A stretch of DNA of 53,150 nucleotides from Paracoccus sphaerophysae (GCF_000763805.1 NZ_JRKS01000018.1:1-53150), one strand, 5' to 3'. Shown: positions 33,832 through 40,821, counted from the first letter of the stretch. Notes: generated by a model from the letters alone, not told the origin. Program-made: numbers and translations.

Positions 33832-34674
33832 ATGATCCTGATCTTTGGCGGCCGGCACGATCCGAATATCGCCGTCCTGGCCGACCGGCTCGCGGCCCGC
33901 GGGATGCCCTTCGTCGACCTGCGCATCGGCGCCGAGGCCAACCCGCGGCTGCGCATCGACCTGGCCCGGCAGCTGCTCGAGGTCGATGGCGAGGCGGTCC
34001 CGGTGACGGGCGCCTTCCTGCGCCATGACGTGTTCCTGTATCCGACCGAGGACGTGGCGGGTGCCGCGGCGTCGGCGCTGAACTGGTATCAGGCCGTCCG
34101 CGGCTGGCTGGTGAGCCAGCCCGGCATCCGGGTCTTGAACCCGCTGTATCCGCTGCGCGAGACAAACAAGATCGGCAACCTGATCGAGGCCGCCGCCTGC
34201 GGCCTGCGCATCCCGCCCACGATCATCGACAGCCGCCCGGCCGATCCGGCCGCGCTGCCGGGACCGCATATCCAGAAGCCGGTCGCCGGCGGCGAATATA
34301 CCGCCCCGGCGGGCCAGGGCGGGGCGGGTGCGCAATATCCCCGCTTCGTGCAGCCGCGGCTGGACCGGCCCGAGATGCGGATTTACCGGATCGGCGGGCG
34401 GCTGCTGGCGTTCCGGCTGGAATCGCCCGATCTCGATTACCGGCAAAGCCAGAACGTGACGCTGGCCGAGGCCGAGGTGCCGCAGCCCGAGGGCGCCGCC
34501 CTGACGCACCTCTGCGACCGGCTGGGGCTGGATTTCGCGGCGGCCGATTTCATGACCGACGGCGACGGGCGGCGGGTGTTTCTCGAGGTCAACTCGCAGC
34601 CGATGTTCGCGGCCTTCGACCGCGTCGCCGGCGGCGCGCTGAGCGACGCCATCATCGACGCGCTGTCCCCCTGA
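33832..34674 (+). CDS. ATP-grasp ligase, predicted graspetide synthetase
   Basis: 280 residues with GGGGGAGAA just before the ATG. The fold is read from an N-terminal pre-ATP-grasp domain (MILIFGGRHDPNIAVLADRL), a central ETNKIGNLIEAA region, and a Lys-containing strand GPHIQKPVAGGEYT. The ATP-grasp core is RFVQPRLDRPEMRIYRIGGR with the metal-binding segment VFLEVNSQPMFAAFD. This resembles the MvdC/MvdD-type family that makes omega-ester or omega-amide bonds in microviridins and other graspetides. It is slightly shorter than typical members (about 300-330). The substrate is inferred from the adjacent TTxxxxEE precursor. Confidence 0.82.
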   Translation: MILIFGGRHDPNIAVLADRLAARGMPFVDLRIGAEANPRLRIDLARQLLEVDGEAVPVTGAFLRHDVFLYPTEDVAGAAASALNWYQAVRGWLVSQPGIRVLNPLYPLRETNKIGNLIEAAACGLRIPPTIIDSRPADPAALPGPHIQKPVAGGEYTAPAGQGGAGAQYPRFVQPRLDRPEMRIYRIGGRLLAFRLESPDLDYRQSQNVTLAEAEVPQPEGAALTHLCDRLGLDFAAADFMTDGDGRRVFLEVNSQPMFAAFDRVAGGALSDAIIDALSP

Positions 34675-34682
34675 TCGCCGAA

Positions 34683-34706
34683 GGGGCCGGCATCCGGGCC
34701 GGCCCC
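34683..34706. terminator. Bidirectional hairpin terminator between ATP-grasp gene and exporter
   Basis: GGGGCCGGC-atccgg-GCCGGCCCC, a perfect 9-bp stem between two convergent genes, 8 nt after the ATP-grasp stop and 20 nt beyond the exporter stop. There is no strong T-run; position and stability support a terminator role. Confidence 0.6.
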
Positions 34707-34726
34707 CCCTGGGCTCTGTCCCACCC

Positions 34727-36868
34727 TCAGTTCGCGGAATAGACGGCGCGGCGCGGGCCGGCCGGCAGCTCCTCGATCCGGCCGCCGCTGCACTGGATGC
34801 GGCGGGCGGCGCGCTCGATCAGCGCCGGGCGGTGGGCGATGACGATCCGGGTGATCGGCAGCTGCGCGATCAGGTCCGCGATGGCGCGTTCGGTCGGTTC
34901 GTCCAGGTTCGCCGTGCCCTCGTCCAGCAGCAGCAGGCGCGGCCGGCGATACAGCGCCCGCGCCAGCAGGACGCGCTGGCGCTGCCCGCCCGACAGGGCC
35001 GAGCCCATGTCGCCCACCAGCGACAGATACTGCATCGGCATCCGCACGATGTCGTCATGCACCCGCGCCGCCGCCGCCGCCGCCACGACCCGTTCCATGT
35101 CCATGTCGGGATCGAAGAAGGCGATGTTGTCGGCGATCGAGCCCGACAGCAGCTGGTCGTCCTGCGCCACGACGCCGATCTGCCCGCGCCAGGCGCGCCA
35201 CAGTTCCGGCGCGGCCGGCTGGCCGTCCAGCAGGATCTGGCCCGCCTCGGGCTGGTTCAGCCCCAGCAGCAGCTTGGCCAGCGTCGTCTTGCCGCCCCCC
35301 GACGGGCCGGTCACCGCCAGGAAATCGCCCGGCGCGATCGCCAGCGACACGTCATCCAGCACCAGCGGGCTGCCGGCCCCATAACGGAACGAGACGTTGC
35401 GCAGCTCGATCCCGCCCTGCACGTCGATCATCCGCGGCGGGCGGTCGTCCTGGTGGGCGACGTCCGGTTCGGCGGTCACGATGTCGGCCAGTCGTTCCAG
35501 GTGCAGGCGCAGCAGGCGGAACTGCATGATCTCGTTGACGAGCGACAGCGAGCGGTCGCTGAAGGTCTGGCGGAAGGACAGGAACGCCATCAGCATCCCG
35601 ACCGAGAACCCCTGCGCGTTCAGGATCATCCGCGCGCCCAAGTAGATCACGAGCACCGTCTGCACCCCGATCACGGCGTTCTGCAGGAAGCGCAGGGTGA
35701 TCTCGTAGCGGCCGACCCGGACCGAGCTGTTGATGACCGCGGCATAGCGGTTGCGCCACTTGCCCTCGCGGTCGGTTTCGCCGCCCATCAGCCGGATCGT
35801 CGGCATGGCGCGGACCGTCTCGATCAGGTGCGACTGTTCCGAGGCCATGGCGACGATGTTTTCCTCGGTCGCGGCGCGGGTCGCGGGATAGAAGGCAAAG
35901 CCCAGCCCCAGCACCATCAGCAGCGAGGCGACCACGACCACCGCGAGGATCGGCGAATACAGGAACAGGATGAAGGCCGCGATCACCGCCATCGCCCCGT
36001 CTACCAGCGCCGAGATCATGCCGCGGGTCAGCGCGTCCTGGATCGCGTTGGTGGATTCGATCCGGGACATGATGTCCCCCACATGCCGCTTTTCGAAGAA
36101 CGGCACCGGCAGCCGCAGCAGGTGGCGCACGATGTTGCCGACCACCTGGAACGACATCATCGACCCCAGGAGCCGCAGCACCCAGTTCCGCAGCGCCTCG
36201 AGCGCCGCGTGCAGCACCGCGAGCGCCCCGAAGCCCAGCGCCAGAACCGTCAGCAGGCTGCGGTCGGCGCGGCCGATCGCCTCGTCGACGACCAGCTGCA
36301 GGTGGAACGGCATGGCGAAGGTGGCGATCTGGAACACCACCGACAGCGCCAGCACCTGGAAGATGGCGGCGCCCATGCCTTCGGTCCGCGACCACAGGCT
36401 GGTCAGCCGCACCGGCATCCGCGCCCGGGTCTTCTGGAAGTTGCCCGCCGGCGCCAGTTCCAACACCACGCCGGTGAAGTGGTTCGACAGTTCGTCGATC
36501 GACAGGGTGCGGGCGCCCCGCGCGGGGTCGTGGATGACCGCCTTGCGCTTGCTGACGGACTTGAGCACGACGAAGTGGTTCAGGTCCCAGTGCAGGATCG
36601 CCGGCAGCCGGACATTCCCCAGCGCCTGCAGCCCGACCCGCAGCGCACGCGGCGCCAGCGACAGTTGTTCGGCCAGCTGCATCAGGTTGCGCAGGGTGGC
36701 CCCGGTCAGCGACAGCGAAAACCGCTGGCGCAGCCCGTTCAGGTCGATGTCGTGGCCGTGATAGCGCCCGATCATCGCCATGCAGGCCAGCCCGCATTCG
36801 GCAGCCTCGGCGCCGCGGATCTCGGGCAGGCGGCGCCGGCCCATGAAGTTCAGCTCGGCAATGCTCAT
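34727..36868 (-). CDS. C39-peptidase ABC exporter (bacteriocin/peptide maturation)
   Basis: 713 residues from the ATG at 36868, which overlaps the adaptor stop (ATGA). The N-terminal C39 domain (about 1-140) has AEAAECGLACMAMIGRYHG with Cys25, LNHFVVLKSV with His98 and IHDPARG with Asp114. The oxyanion Gln usually six residues before the Cys is Gly19 here. Six membrane helices follow, then the ATPase with GPSGGGKTTLAKLLLG, LSGGQRQRVLLARAL and LLLLDEGTANLDEP. Such proteins cut double-glycine leaders and export the peptides. It lies at the end of the tiny-peptide operon and should serve those peptides and possibly the graspetide. Confidence 0.92.
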   Translation of the reverse strand: MSIAELNFMGRRRLPEIRGAEAAECGLACMAMIGRYHGHDIDLNGLRQRFSLSLTGATLRNLMQLAEQLSLAPRALRVGLQALGNVRLPAILHWDLNHFVVLKSVSKRKAVIHDPARGARTLSIDELSNHFTGVVLELAPAGNFQKTRARMPVRLTSLWSRTEGMGAAIFQVLALSVVFQIATFAMPFHLQLVVDEAIGRADRSLLTVLALGFGALAVLHAALEALRNWVLRLLGSMMSFQVVGNIVRHLLRLPVPFFEKRHVGDIMSRIESTNAIQDALTRGMISALVDGAMAVIAAFILFLYSPILAVVVVASLLMVLGLGFAFYPATRAATEENIVAMASEQSHLIETVRAMPTIRLMGGETDREGKWRNRYAAVINSSVRVGRYEITLRFLQNAVIGVQTVLVIYLGARMILNAQGFSVGMLMAFLSFRQTFSDRSLSLVNEIMQFRLLRLHLERLADIVTAEPDVAHQDDRPPRMIDVQGGIELRNVSFRYGAGSPLVLDDVSLAIAPGDFLAVTGPSGGGKTTLAKLLLGLNQPEAGQILLDGQPAAPELWRAWRGQIGVVAQDDQLLSGSIADNIAFFDPDMDMERVVAAAAAARVHDDIVRMPMQYLSLVGDMGSALSGGQRQRVLLARALYRRPRLLLLDEGTANLDEPTERAIADLIAQLPITRIVIAHRPALIERAARRIQCSGGRIEELPAGPRRAVYSAN

Positions 36869-38220
36869 CCCAGTCGCCCCACCGCATAGATCGGATCCAG
36901 AAGCCATTCGACCAGCGTCCTGCGGTCGATGACGATGCCGGCGGACAGCAGCATGCCGGGCTGCACCGGAATGGCCTGGCCATAGGCCTGCACGGAATCG
37001 CTCTCCATCCCGACCTTGACCCGGAACACCGGCTCGTTGATCTCGAGCCCCGGGATCGCCACCTCGCCGGGCGCCAGCACCGTGCGCGACACGCTGCGCA
37101 CCGTCCCGTTGGCGGCGCCGAATTTCTGATAGGGGAAGGCCTGATACATCAGCTGCACCTCTTGTCCCGGGGTGATGAAGCCGGCCGAGCGCGAGGGCAC
37201 GTACAGCTCTGCCTCGAGCGTCGAGCCTTCGGGCGTCAGCACCGCGATCACCGATTGCGGCGGCACGGTCTGGCCCCTCGACACCGGCACGGCCACCACC
37301 CGACCGGCCACGGTGGCGCCGGCGCGATACACGTCGCGGACGGCCAGCTCGGTCCCCTGCTGGGCCAGCTGCGCCTCGCTGGCGCGGGCCTGCGCCTCGG
37401 CGGCGCGGATCGACAGCGGCAGGGTCTTGAGCTGCGCCTCGACATCGCCGATCTGGCGTTCGGTCGCCATGACGCTGCTGCGCAGGGCGTCCAGTTCCTG
37501 CTGGGCCGACAGCACGGCCATGGCGCTTTCCTCGACGTTCTTCTTGCTGGCATAGCCGCGGTCGGCGATCTTGCGGACCCGCTTGGCGTCGGCCTCGATC
37601 AGCGCCAGCCGCTCGGCCATGGATTCGACGCGGGCGCGGCTCTGGTCCAGTTCGCGCAGCATGCCGTCGCGCTGGGCCTTCAGGCTGACCTCCTGGGCCT
37701 GCAGCTTTTCGCGTTCTGCCTCGGCCTGGGCGCGGACCGCCTCGATCTGGTTCTTCAGCTGCTTCTGCAGCGCCAGCCCGGCGCTGCCATCCTCGAGATC
37801 GGTGGACAGCCGCAACTCGGCCAGCGCCTCGCCGGCGGCAACCTGGTCGCCCTCGGCGACCGAGAGCTTTTCGATGATCCCGCCCTGCTGGGCGGTGACG
37901 CGGATCAGCCCGCCTTCGGGCACGACCCAGCCGACGACGGTTTCCATCCGGGCATAGGTGGCGGTGGCGGCGAAGATCGCCGCGCCCGCAACGACGACCA
38001 CGGCCAGGATGATCAGCGCCCGCATCCGCATCGACAGCGACAGCATCACCTCGCCGTCCAGCGACCGCGACTGATAGGCAACGGCCTGCTGGCGAAACAG
38101 CGGGATGGGCTTGTCGCCGGACTGTGCGCCCGCCCCGGCGTTGGGCTGCTGTGCGGTGTGGCCCTGTGCGCGGGCATGACCGTCCGACCCGCCCGAAGCA
38201 GGTGTGTCCTTGTCCGTCAT
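36865..38220 (-). CDS. HlyD-family periplasmic adaptor of the peptide exporter
   Basis: 451 residues. About 65 hydrophilic residues precede a single membrane helix (MRALIILAVVVVAGAAIFAA). A biotinyl-lipoyl-like half follows (VAEGDQVAAGEALAELRLST), then a long coiled coil rich in Gln, Glu, Arg and Ala, and a beta-barrel part ending EINEPVFRVKVGMES. It links the ABC exporter to an outer-membrane channel; no TolC-type gene is in the window. The gene follows the last tiny peptide after two hairpins and is coupled to the exporter gene by a 4-nt overlap. Confidence 0.92.
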   Translation of the reverse strand: MTDKDTPASGGSDGHARAQGHTAQQPNAGAGAQSGDKPIPLFRQQAVAYQSRSLDGEVMLSLSMRMRALIILAVVVVAGAAIFAATATYARMETVVGWVVPEGGLIRVTAQQGGIIEKLSVAEGDQVAAGEALAELRLSTDLEDGSAGLALQKQLKNQIEAVRAQAEAEREKLQAQEVSLKAQRDGMLRELDQSRARVESMAERLALIEADAKRVRKIADRGYASKKNVEESAMAVLSAQQELDALRSSVMATERQIGDVEAQLKTLPLSIRAAEAQARASEAQLAQQGTELAVRDVYRAGATVAGRVVAVPVSRGQTVPPQSVIAVLTPEGSTLEAELYVPSRSAGFITPGQEVQLMYQAFPYQKFGAANGTVRSVSRTVLAPGEVAIPGLEINEPVFRVKVGMESDSVQAYGQAIPVQPGMLLSAGIVIDRRTLVEWLLDPIYAVGRLG

Positions 38221-38248
38221 TGCGTGATCCGGGTTGTTGCGCCAGGGT

Positions 38249-38277
38249 GGCGTCGGAGGCCCTACACCTCCGACGCC
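38249..38277 (-). terminator. Hairpin upstream of the adaptor gene
   Basis: GGCGTCGGAGG-ccctaca-CCTCCGACGCC, an 11-bp perfect stem with a 7-nt loop, 28 nt before the HlyD start. With the next hairpin it forms a tandem that probably lets only part of the transcription from the peptide genes reach the exporter genes. Confidence 0.6.
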
Positions 38278-38290
38278 TGAGAGGCGGGTC

Positions 38291-38308
38291 GGCCCACTTT
38301 GGTGGGCC
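38291..38308 (-). terminator. Hairpin directly after the last tiny-peptide gene
   Basis: GGCCCAC-caaa-GTGGGCC read on the minus strand, a 7-bp stem starting 6 nt after the stop codon of the peptide at 38315. It may be a partial terminator or an mRNA 3'-end stabiliser. No T-run follows. Confidence 0.55.
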
Positions 38309-38314
38309 GGCCGT

Positions 38315-38482
38315 TCAGCGGAAGAAGTCCCGCGCGATGTTGTAGGACACTCCGGTGCTCGAGATGTACACCATCGCCATCCAGAACGGCAAAACGCCGC
38401 CTGCGACTTCTTCGATGGCGTCGTCCGTCAGGACGTTGATCTGCCGGTCGTGCTCGGCGGTGAGTTCGAGGTTGGTCATCAT
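38315..38482 (-). CDS. Tiny double-glycine-leader peptide 6 (bacteriocin-like)
   Basis: 55 residues from ATGATG with AAAGGATC just upstream. The leader is MMTNLELTAEHDRQINVLTD plus DAIEEVAGG; Gly28-Gly29 precede the core. Relative to the cut site it has Leu at -12, Ile at -7 and Val at -4, the textbook double-glycine leader. The core is 26 residues, hydrophobic in its first half (VLPFWMAMVYISS) and ending in a charged IARDFFR. No cysteine is present. It resembles class II bacteriocin/microcin precursors in layout, but I know no family for it. Next on the strand come two hairpins and the exporter genes. Confidence 0.72.
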   Translation of the reverse strand: MMTNLELTAEHDRQINVLTDDAIEEVAGGVLPFWMAMVYISSTGVSYNIARDFFR

Positions 38483-38500
38483 AATGATCCTTTCTGGTCC

Positions 38501-38596
38501 TCAGTTGAGGATTTGCATGCCGAAGTTGTAGCCGAAGACGATGGCGAGCACGAACACGACCGCGATCAGTGCATTTTCAGCGGTATAAAGTCCCAT
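38501..38596 (-). CDS. Tiny membrane peptide 5, no leader
   Basis: 31 residues with GGAGCGAGA upstream of the ATG. After MGLYTAENA comes a single hydrophobic helix LIAVVFVLAIVFGYNFGMQI, then LN. There is no double-glycine site, unlike the five other peptides of the operon. A membrane-inserted immunity or accessory peptide, or a leaderless bacteriocin, are the main possibilities; function is not known. It lies 18 nt upstream of peptide 6. Its reality rests on the ribosome site, the tight spacing and the clean helix. Confidence 0.55.
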   Translation of the reverse strand: MGLYTAENALIAVVFVLAIVFGYNFGMQILN

Positions 38597-38623
38597 TGTT
38601 CTCGCTCCGTTGCCGATCCGTGT

Positions 38624-38821
38624 TCAGCGGCTGGAAAGCCAGGCCAGGCCGGTCCCAGTGCCGATGCCGGCCACCAGCGCGCCGCCGATTTTCCAGGCGA
38701 CCGGGATCGCCGCCCAGGCGATCGCCCCCGACACGTCGTCGACATCGGCCGCGTTCAGTTCGACCAGCGCGGTTTCGTTCAGGTCGGTGACCAGCTGCAG
38801 TTCGGTCTTTTCAGCAAACAT
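38624..38821 (-). CDS. Tiny leader peptide 4 (bacteriocin-like, GxxxG core)
   Basis: 65 residues with AAGGGAGAAAC before the ATG. The leader ends VELNAADVDDVSGA (Gly32-Ala33), a Gly-Ala form of the double-glycine site with Leu -12, Val -7 and Val -4. The 32-residue core begins IAWAAIPVAWKIGGALVAGI and continues GTGTGLAWLSSR. It is hydrophobic with GxxxG-like spacing, as in helix-helix contacts of two-peptide bacteriocins. Together with peptide 6 it could form a two-component bacteriocin, but this is only inferred from layout. Confidence 0.72.
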   Translation of the reverse strand: MFAEKTELQLVTDLNETALVELNAADVDDVSGAIAWAAIPVAWKIGGALVAGIGTGTGLAWLSSR

Positions 38822-38849
38822 CCTGTTTCTCCCTTGATTGCTGTCGAGT

Positions 38850-38863
38850 GCCCCGATCGGGGC
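38850..38863. repeat. Small palindrome between peptides 3 and 4
   Basis: GCCCCGATCGGGGC is perfectly self-complementary and lies 3 nt beyond the stop codon of peptide 3. It may act as a weak processing or pausing hairpin between peptide genes. Confidence 0.4.
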
Positions 38864-38866
38864 GGG

Positions 38867-39001
38867 TCAGCCGGCAAGCCGGCGGATGATCCACCAGATT
38901 GGCGGATAGATGGGACCGGGCAGGATGATGCGGCTGCCGCCCACCCGGGCGGTGGACGCGTCGTCCAGCTCGATCAGTTCGGTTTCGCCGTGCCGGGTCA
39001 T
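38867..39001 (-). CDS. Tiny double-glycine-leader peptide 3, Pro/Trp-rich core
   Basis: 44 residues. The leader MTRHGETELIELDDASTARV plus GG ends at Gly21-Gly22. Its spacing differs by one residue from the sister leaders (ELDDASTARVGG). The 22-residue core SRIILPGPIYPPIWWIIRRL plus AG is rich in Pro, Ile and Trp, with two arginines near the end. Core composition is like peptides 1 and 2, suggesting paralogues. The ATG is 8 nt after the peptide 2 stop with GAGGG overlapping that stop. Cationic Pro/Trp-rich cores recall indolicidin-like antimicrobial peptides, by analogy only. Confidence 0.68.
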   Translation of the reverse strand: MTRHGETELIELDDASTARVGGSRIILPGPIYPPIWWIIRRLAG

Positions 39002-39009
39002 GGCGGCCC

Positions 39010-39171
39010 TCACAGCCAGATCGGCCAGCGGGGCCAGTCGGGCACGGGCCAGCACGGCGGCATCGGGAAACGCGGGCGCGGCAAGATCCCGGCGCCCGCG
39101 ACGCCGTCGATTGCGTCCTCGCCGAGGACCTCGACCACCGCCTCGGCCGAACTGTCGCGGGCCTGCGCCAT
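39010..39171 (-). CDS. Tiny leader peptide 2, Pro/Trp-rich core
   Basis: 53 residues. The ATG at 39171 overlaps the peptide 1 stop (TGATG) and has GGAGGTC at the end of that gene as ribosome site. The leader ends VLGEDAIDGVAGA (Gly26-Ala27) with Leu -12, Ile -7, Val -4. The core starts GILPRPRFPMPPCWPVPD and ends WPRWPIWL: eight prolines, four tryptophans and a single cysteine in 26 residues. The composition is strikingly non-random and matches peptides 1 and 3. No known family is recognised. Confidence 0.7.
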   Translation of the reverse strand: MAQARDSSAEAVVEVLGEDAIDGVAGAGILPRPRFPMPPCWPVPDWPRWPIWL

Positions 39172-39326
39172 CACTTGACCTCCAGGCAGGGCAGCGGCGG
39201 AAAGCTGGGCCATTTCGGGGGCCACGGCAGCGGGCAGCGCGGAAGCGGCAGCGGGATGCAGTCGATGATACCGCCCGACACATGGTCGAGCTGGCGGTCA
39301 TCAAGCTCTGTCATGATGGGTTTCAT
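39171..39326 (-). CDS. Tiny double-glycine-leader peptide 1, Pro/Cys/Trp-rich core
   Basis: 51 residues; AGAGGAACAACG precedes the ATG. The leader MKPIMTELDDRQLDHVSGG has Leu -12, Leu -7, Val -4 and Gly18-Gly19. The core (32 residues) begins IIDCIPLPLPRCPLPWPP and ends KWPSFPPLPCLEVK: about a dozen prolines, two tryptophans and three cysteines. The odd cysteine count leaves room for one disulphide plus a free or modified thiol. It is the first gene of the operon, downstream of the CCTAGG box. Function is unknown; an exported peptide effector is likely. Confidence 0.72.
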   Translation of the reverse strand: MKPIMTELDDRQLDHVSGGIIDCIPLPLPRCPLPWPPKWPSFPPLPCLEVK

Positions 39327-39668
39327 CGTTGTTCCTCTGTTGGCGCCGGGGCTTCTCCCGACGTGTTCATGAGGACACGGAGCGGCCCGGCTGCACAGTC
39401 ACCGGATGTGCTAGGCGACCTAGGCCGTCCGACCCACGCTTAGGGCCGCGCCGCCCGGAGGCTAAGCCCGCTGACCGGCCGCCGCCGGTGCCCGGCGCGG
39501 CAAAGGACGATTCCCGACCTGGTCACCGGGCGTAAACGGCGCCGGGGGGACTAGGCTGCCGGCCTGGGCGGTTTGGCGTTCGGGAGGATGGAGACTGCCG
39601 GACGGGGCCATGACCCGGGCGATTGCCGTCCCGTCCGGGCGGCCACGGGCAAGGGCCGCGCCCGAGGC
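39327..39668. other. 342-nt gene-free stretch: promoter region of the tiny-peptide operon
   Basis: No protein gene is supported. It lies between the first tiny peptide and the moaA stop. It contains the CCTAGG-type box (39406-39424) and a spaced inverted repeat GCTTAG (39438-39443)/CTAAGC (39462-39467). No sigma-70-like promoter is obvious to the eye, which may mean an alternative factor is used. The part next to moaA shows nothing recognisable. Confidence 0.5.
39406..39424 (-). promoter_or_regulatory. CCTAGG double box upstream of the tiny-peptide operon
   Basis: Read on the minus strand: CCTAGG-tcg-CCTAG-CACAT. The element CGCCTAGCACAT matches 11 of 12 bases of CGCCTAGGACAT ahead of the graspetide precursor, in the same orientation relative to its gene. 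In addition CCTAGGCCGTCCGACC (39419-39434, plus strand) matches 14 of 16 bases of 33445-33460. It lies about 79 nt before the first peptide start. Confidence 0.5.
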
Positions 39669-40673
39669 TCAGCCGCCGGTGTGGCTCATGTGGCGGGTCA
39701 TCTGGCCACCCACGCCGCGGGAATAGTCGAAATCGTGGCCCTTGGGCTTGCGGGCGATGGCGGCGCGGATTGCCTGCCGCACCGGCTCGTCGTCGGGGCT
39801 GGCGCGCAGGGCTGACCGCAGGTCGGCGCGGTCCTCCTGCCCCAGGCACATGAACAGCTCGCCCGTGCAGGTCACCCGCACGCGGTTGCAGCTTTCGCAG
39901 AAATTATGCGTCAGCGGGGTGATGAAGCCGATCTTCTGCCCGGTCTCCTCGACCCGGACATAGCGGGCGGGACCGCCGGTGCGCTCGGCCAGTGGCGTCA
40001 GCGTCAGCCGTTCGGCCAGACGGGCGCGCAGGTCGGACAGCGCCCAGTACTGGTCGAGGCGGTTTTCATCGCCCATCTCGCCCATCGGCATGACCTCGAT
40101 GAAGGTCAGGTCGTGGCCCTGGGTCGCGCACCAGTCCAGCAGCGCGAACAGCTCGTCCTCGTTGAAGCCCTTGAGCGCCACGGCGTTGATCTTGACCCGC
40201 AGCCCGGCATCCTGCGCGGCACGGATGCCGTCCAGCACCTGCGGCAACCGGCCCCAGCGGGTGATCGCGGCGAACTTGTCGGGGTCGAGCGTGTCCAGCG
40301 ACACGTTCACCCGGCGGACCCCGCACTCGGCCAGTGGTCGGGCAAAGCGCGACAGCTGGCTGCCGTTGGTGGTCAGGGTCAGCTCGTCCAGCCCGCTGCC
40401 CAGACGCTGCGCCATCGCCTCGAAGAACGACATGATGTTGCGGCGCACCAGCGGCTCGCCACCCGTGATCCGCAGCTTGCGCACGCCGAGGTCCACGAAG
40501 GCCGAGGACAGGCGCTCCAGTTCCTCGAGCGTGAGCAGGTCGGCCTTGGGCAGGAACTGCATGTGCTCGGACATGCAGTAGGTGCAGCGGAAGTCGCAAC
40601 GATCCGTCACCGACACCCGCAGATAGGTGATGGGGCGGGCGAACGGGTCGATCAGGGGCGCGGCGTCGGACAT
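39669..40673 (-). CDS. moaA: MoaA, GTP 3',8-cyclase (molybdenum cofactor)
   Basis: 334 residues from the ATG at 40673 ([20 protein letters not shown]). MoaA is a radical-SAM enzyme that begins molybdopterin synthesis from GTP. The N-terminal cluster motif is CDFRCTYC, followed by [12 protein letters not shown]. The C-terminal cluster motif is [19 protein letters not shown] (CxxC-x13-C). It ends in the catalytically important Gly-Gly. The cofactor is needed by SoxC and by nitrate reductases. moaC and moaE are not present. Confidence 0.96.
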   Translation of the reverse strand: MSDAAPLIDPFARPITYLRVSVTDRCDFRCTYCMSEHMQFLPKADLLTLEELERLSSAFVDLGVRKLRITGGEPLVRRNIMSFFEAMAQRLGSGLDELTLTTNGSQLSRFARPLAECGVRRVNVSLDTLDPDKFAAITRWGRLPQVLDGIRAAQDAGLRVKINAVALKGFNEDELFALLDWCATQGHDLTFIEVMPMGEMGDENRLDQYWALSDLRARLAERLTLTPLAERTGGPARYVRVEETGQKIGFITPLTHNFCESCNRVRVTCTGELFMCLGQEDRADLRSALRASPDDEPVRQAIRAAIARKPKGHDFDYSRGVGGQMTRHMSHTGG

Positions 40674-40821
40674 GCCTGCTAGATAAGCCCGTGGCGCGAA
40701 CGGCACAAGGACGGCAGGAATTCGCCCGCACACGCGCTGTTGCGTGGACAGGCCGCCTGCGAGGCCTCACCGTCCGCGGCACGCCTGCACCGACACAACG
40801 AACGATACCGAGGGACCGACC

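Noticed and set aside
33832..34674. ATP-grasp protein as glutathione synthetase or RimK-type ligase
   Set aside because: Its immediate neighbour is a TTxxxxEE precursor and the context is peptide export. Graspetide synthetase is the simpler reading, although RimK-like activity cannot be excluded by eye.
39523..39849. Short minus-strand open frame between moaA and the tiny-peptide operon
   Set aside because: It overlaps moaA in another frame and consists of Arg/Pro-rich shadow sequence with no ribosome site.
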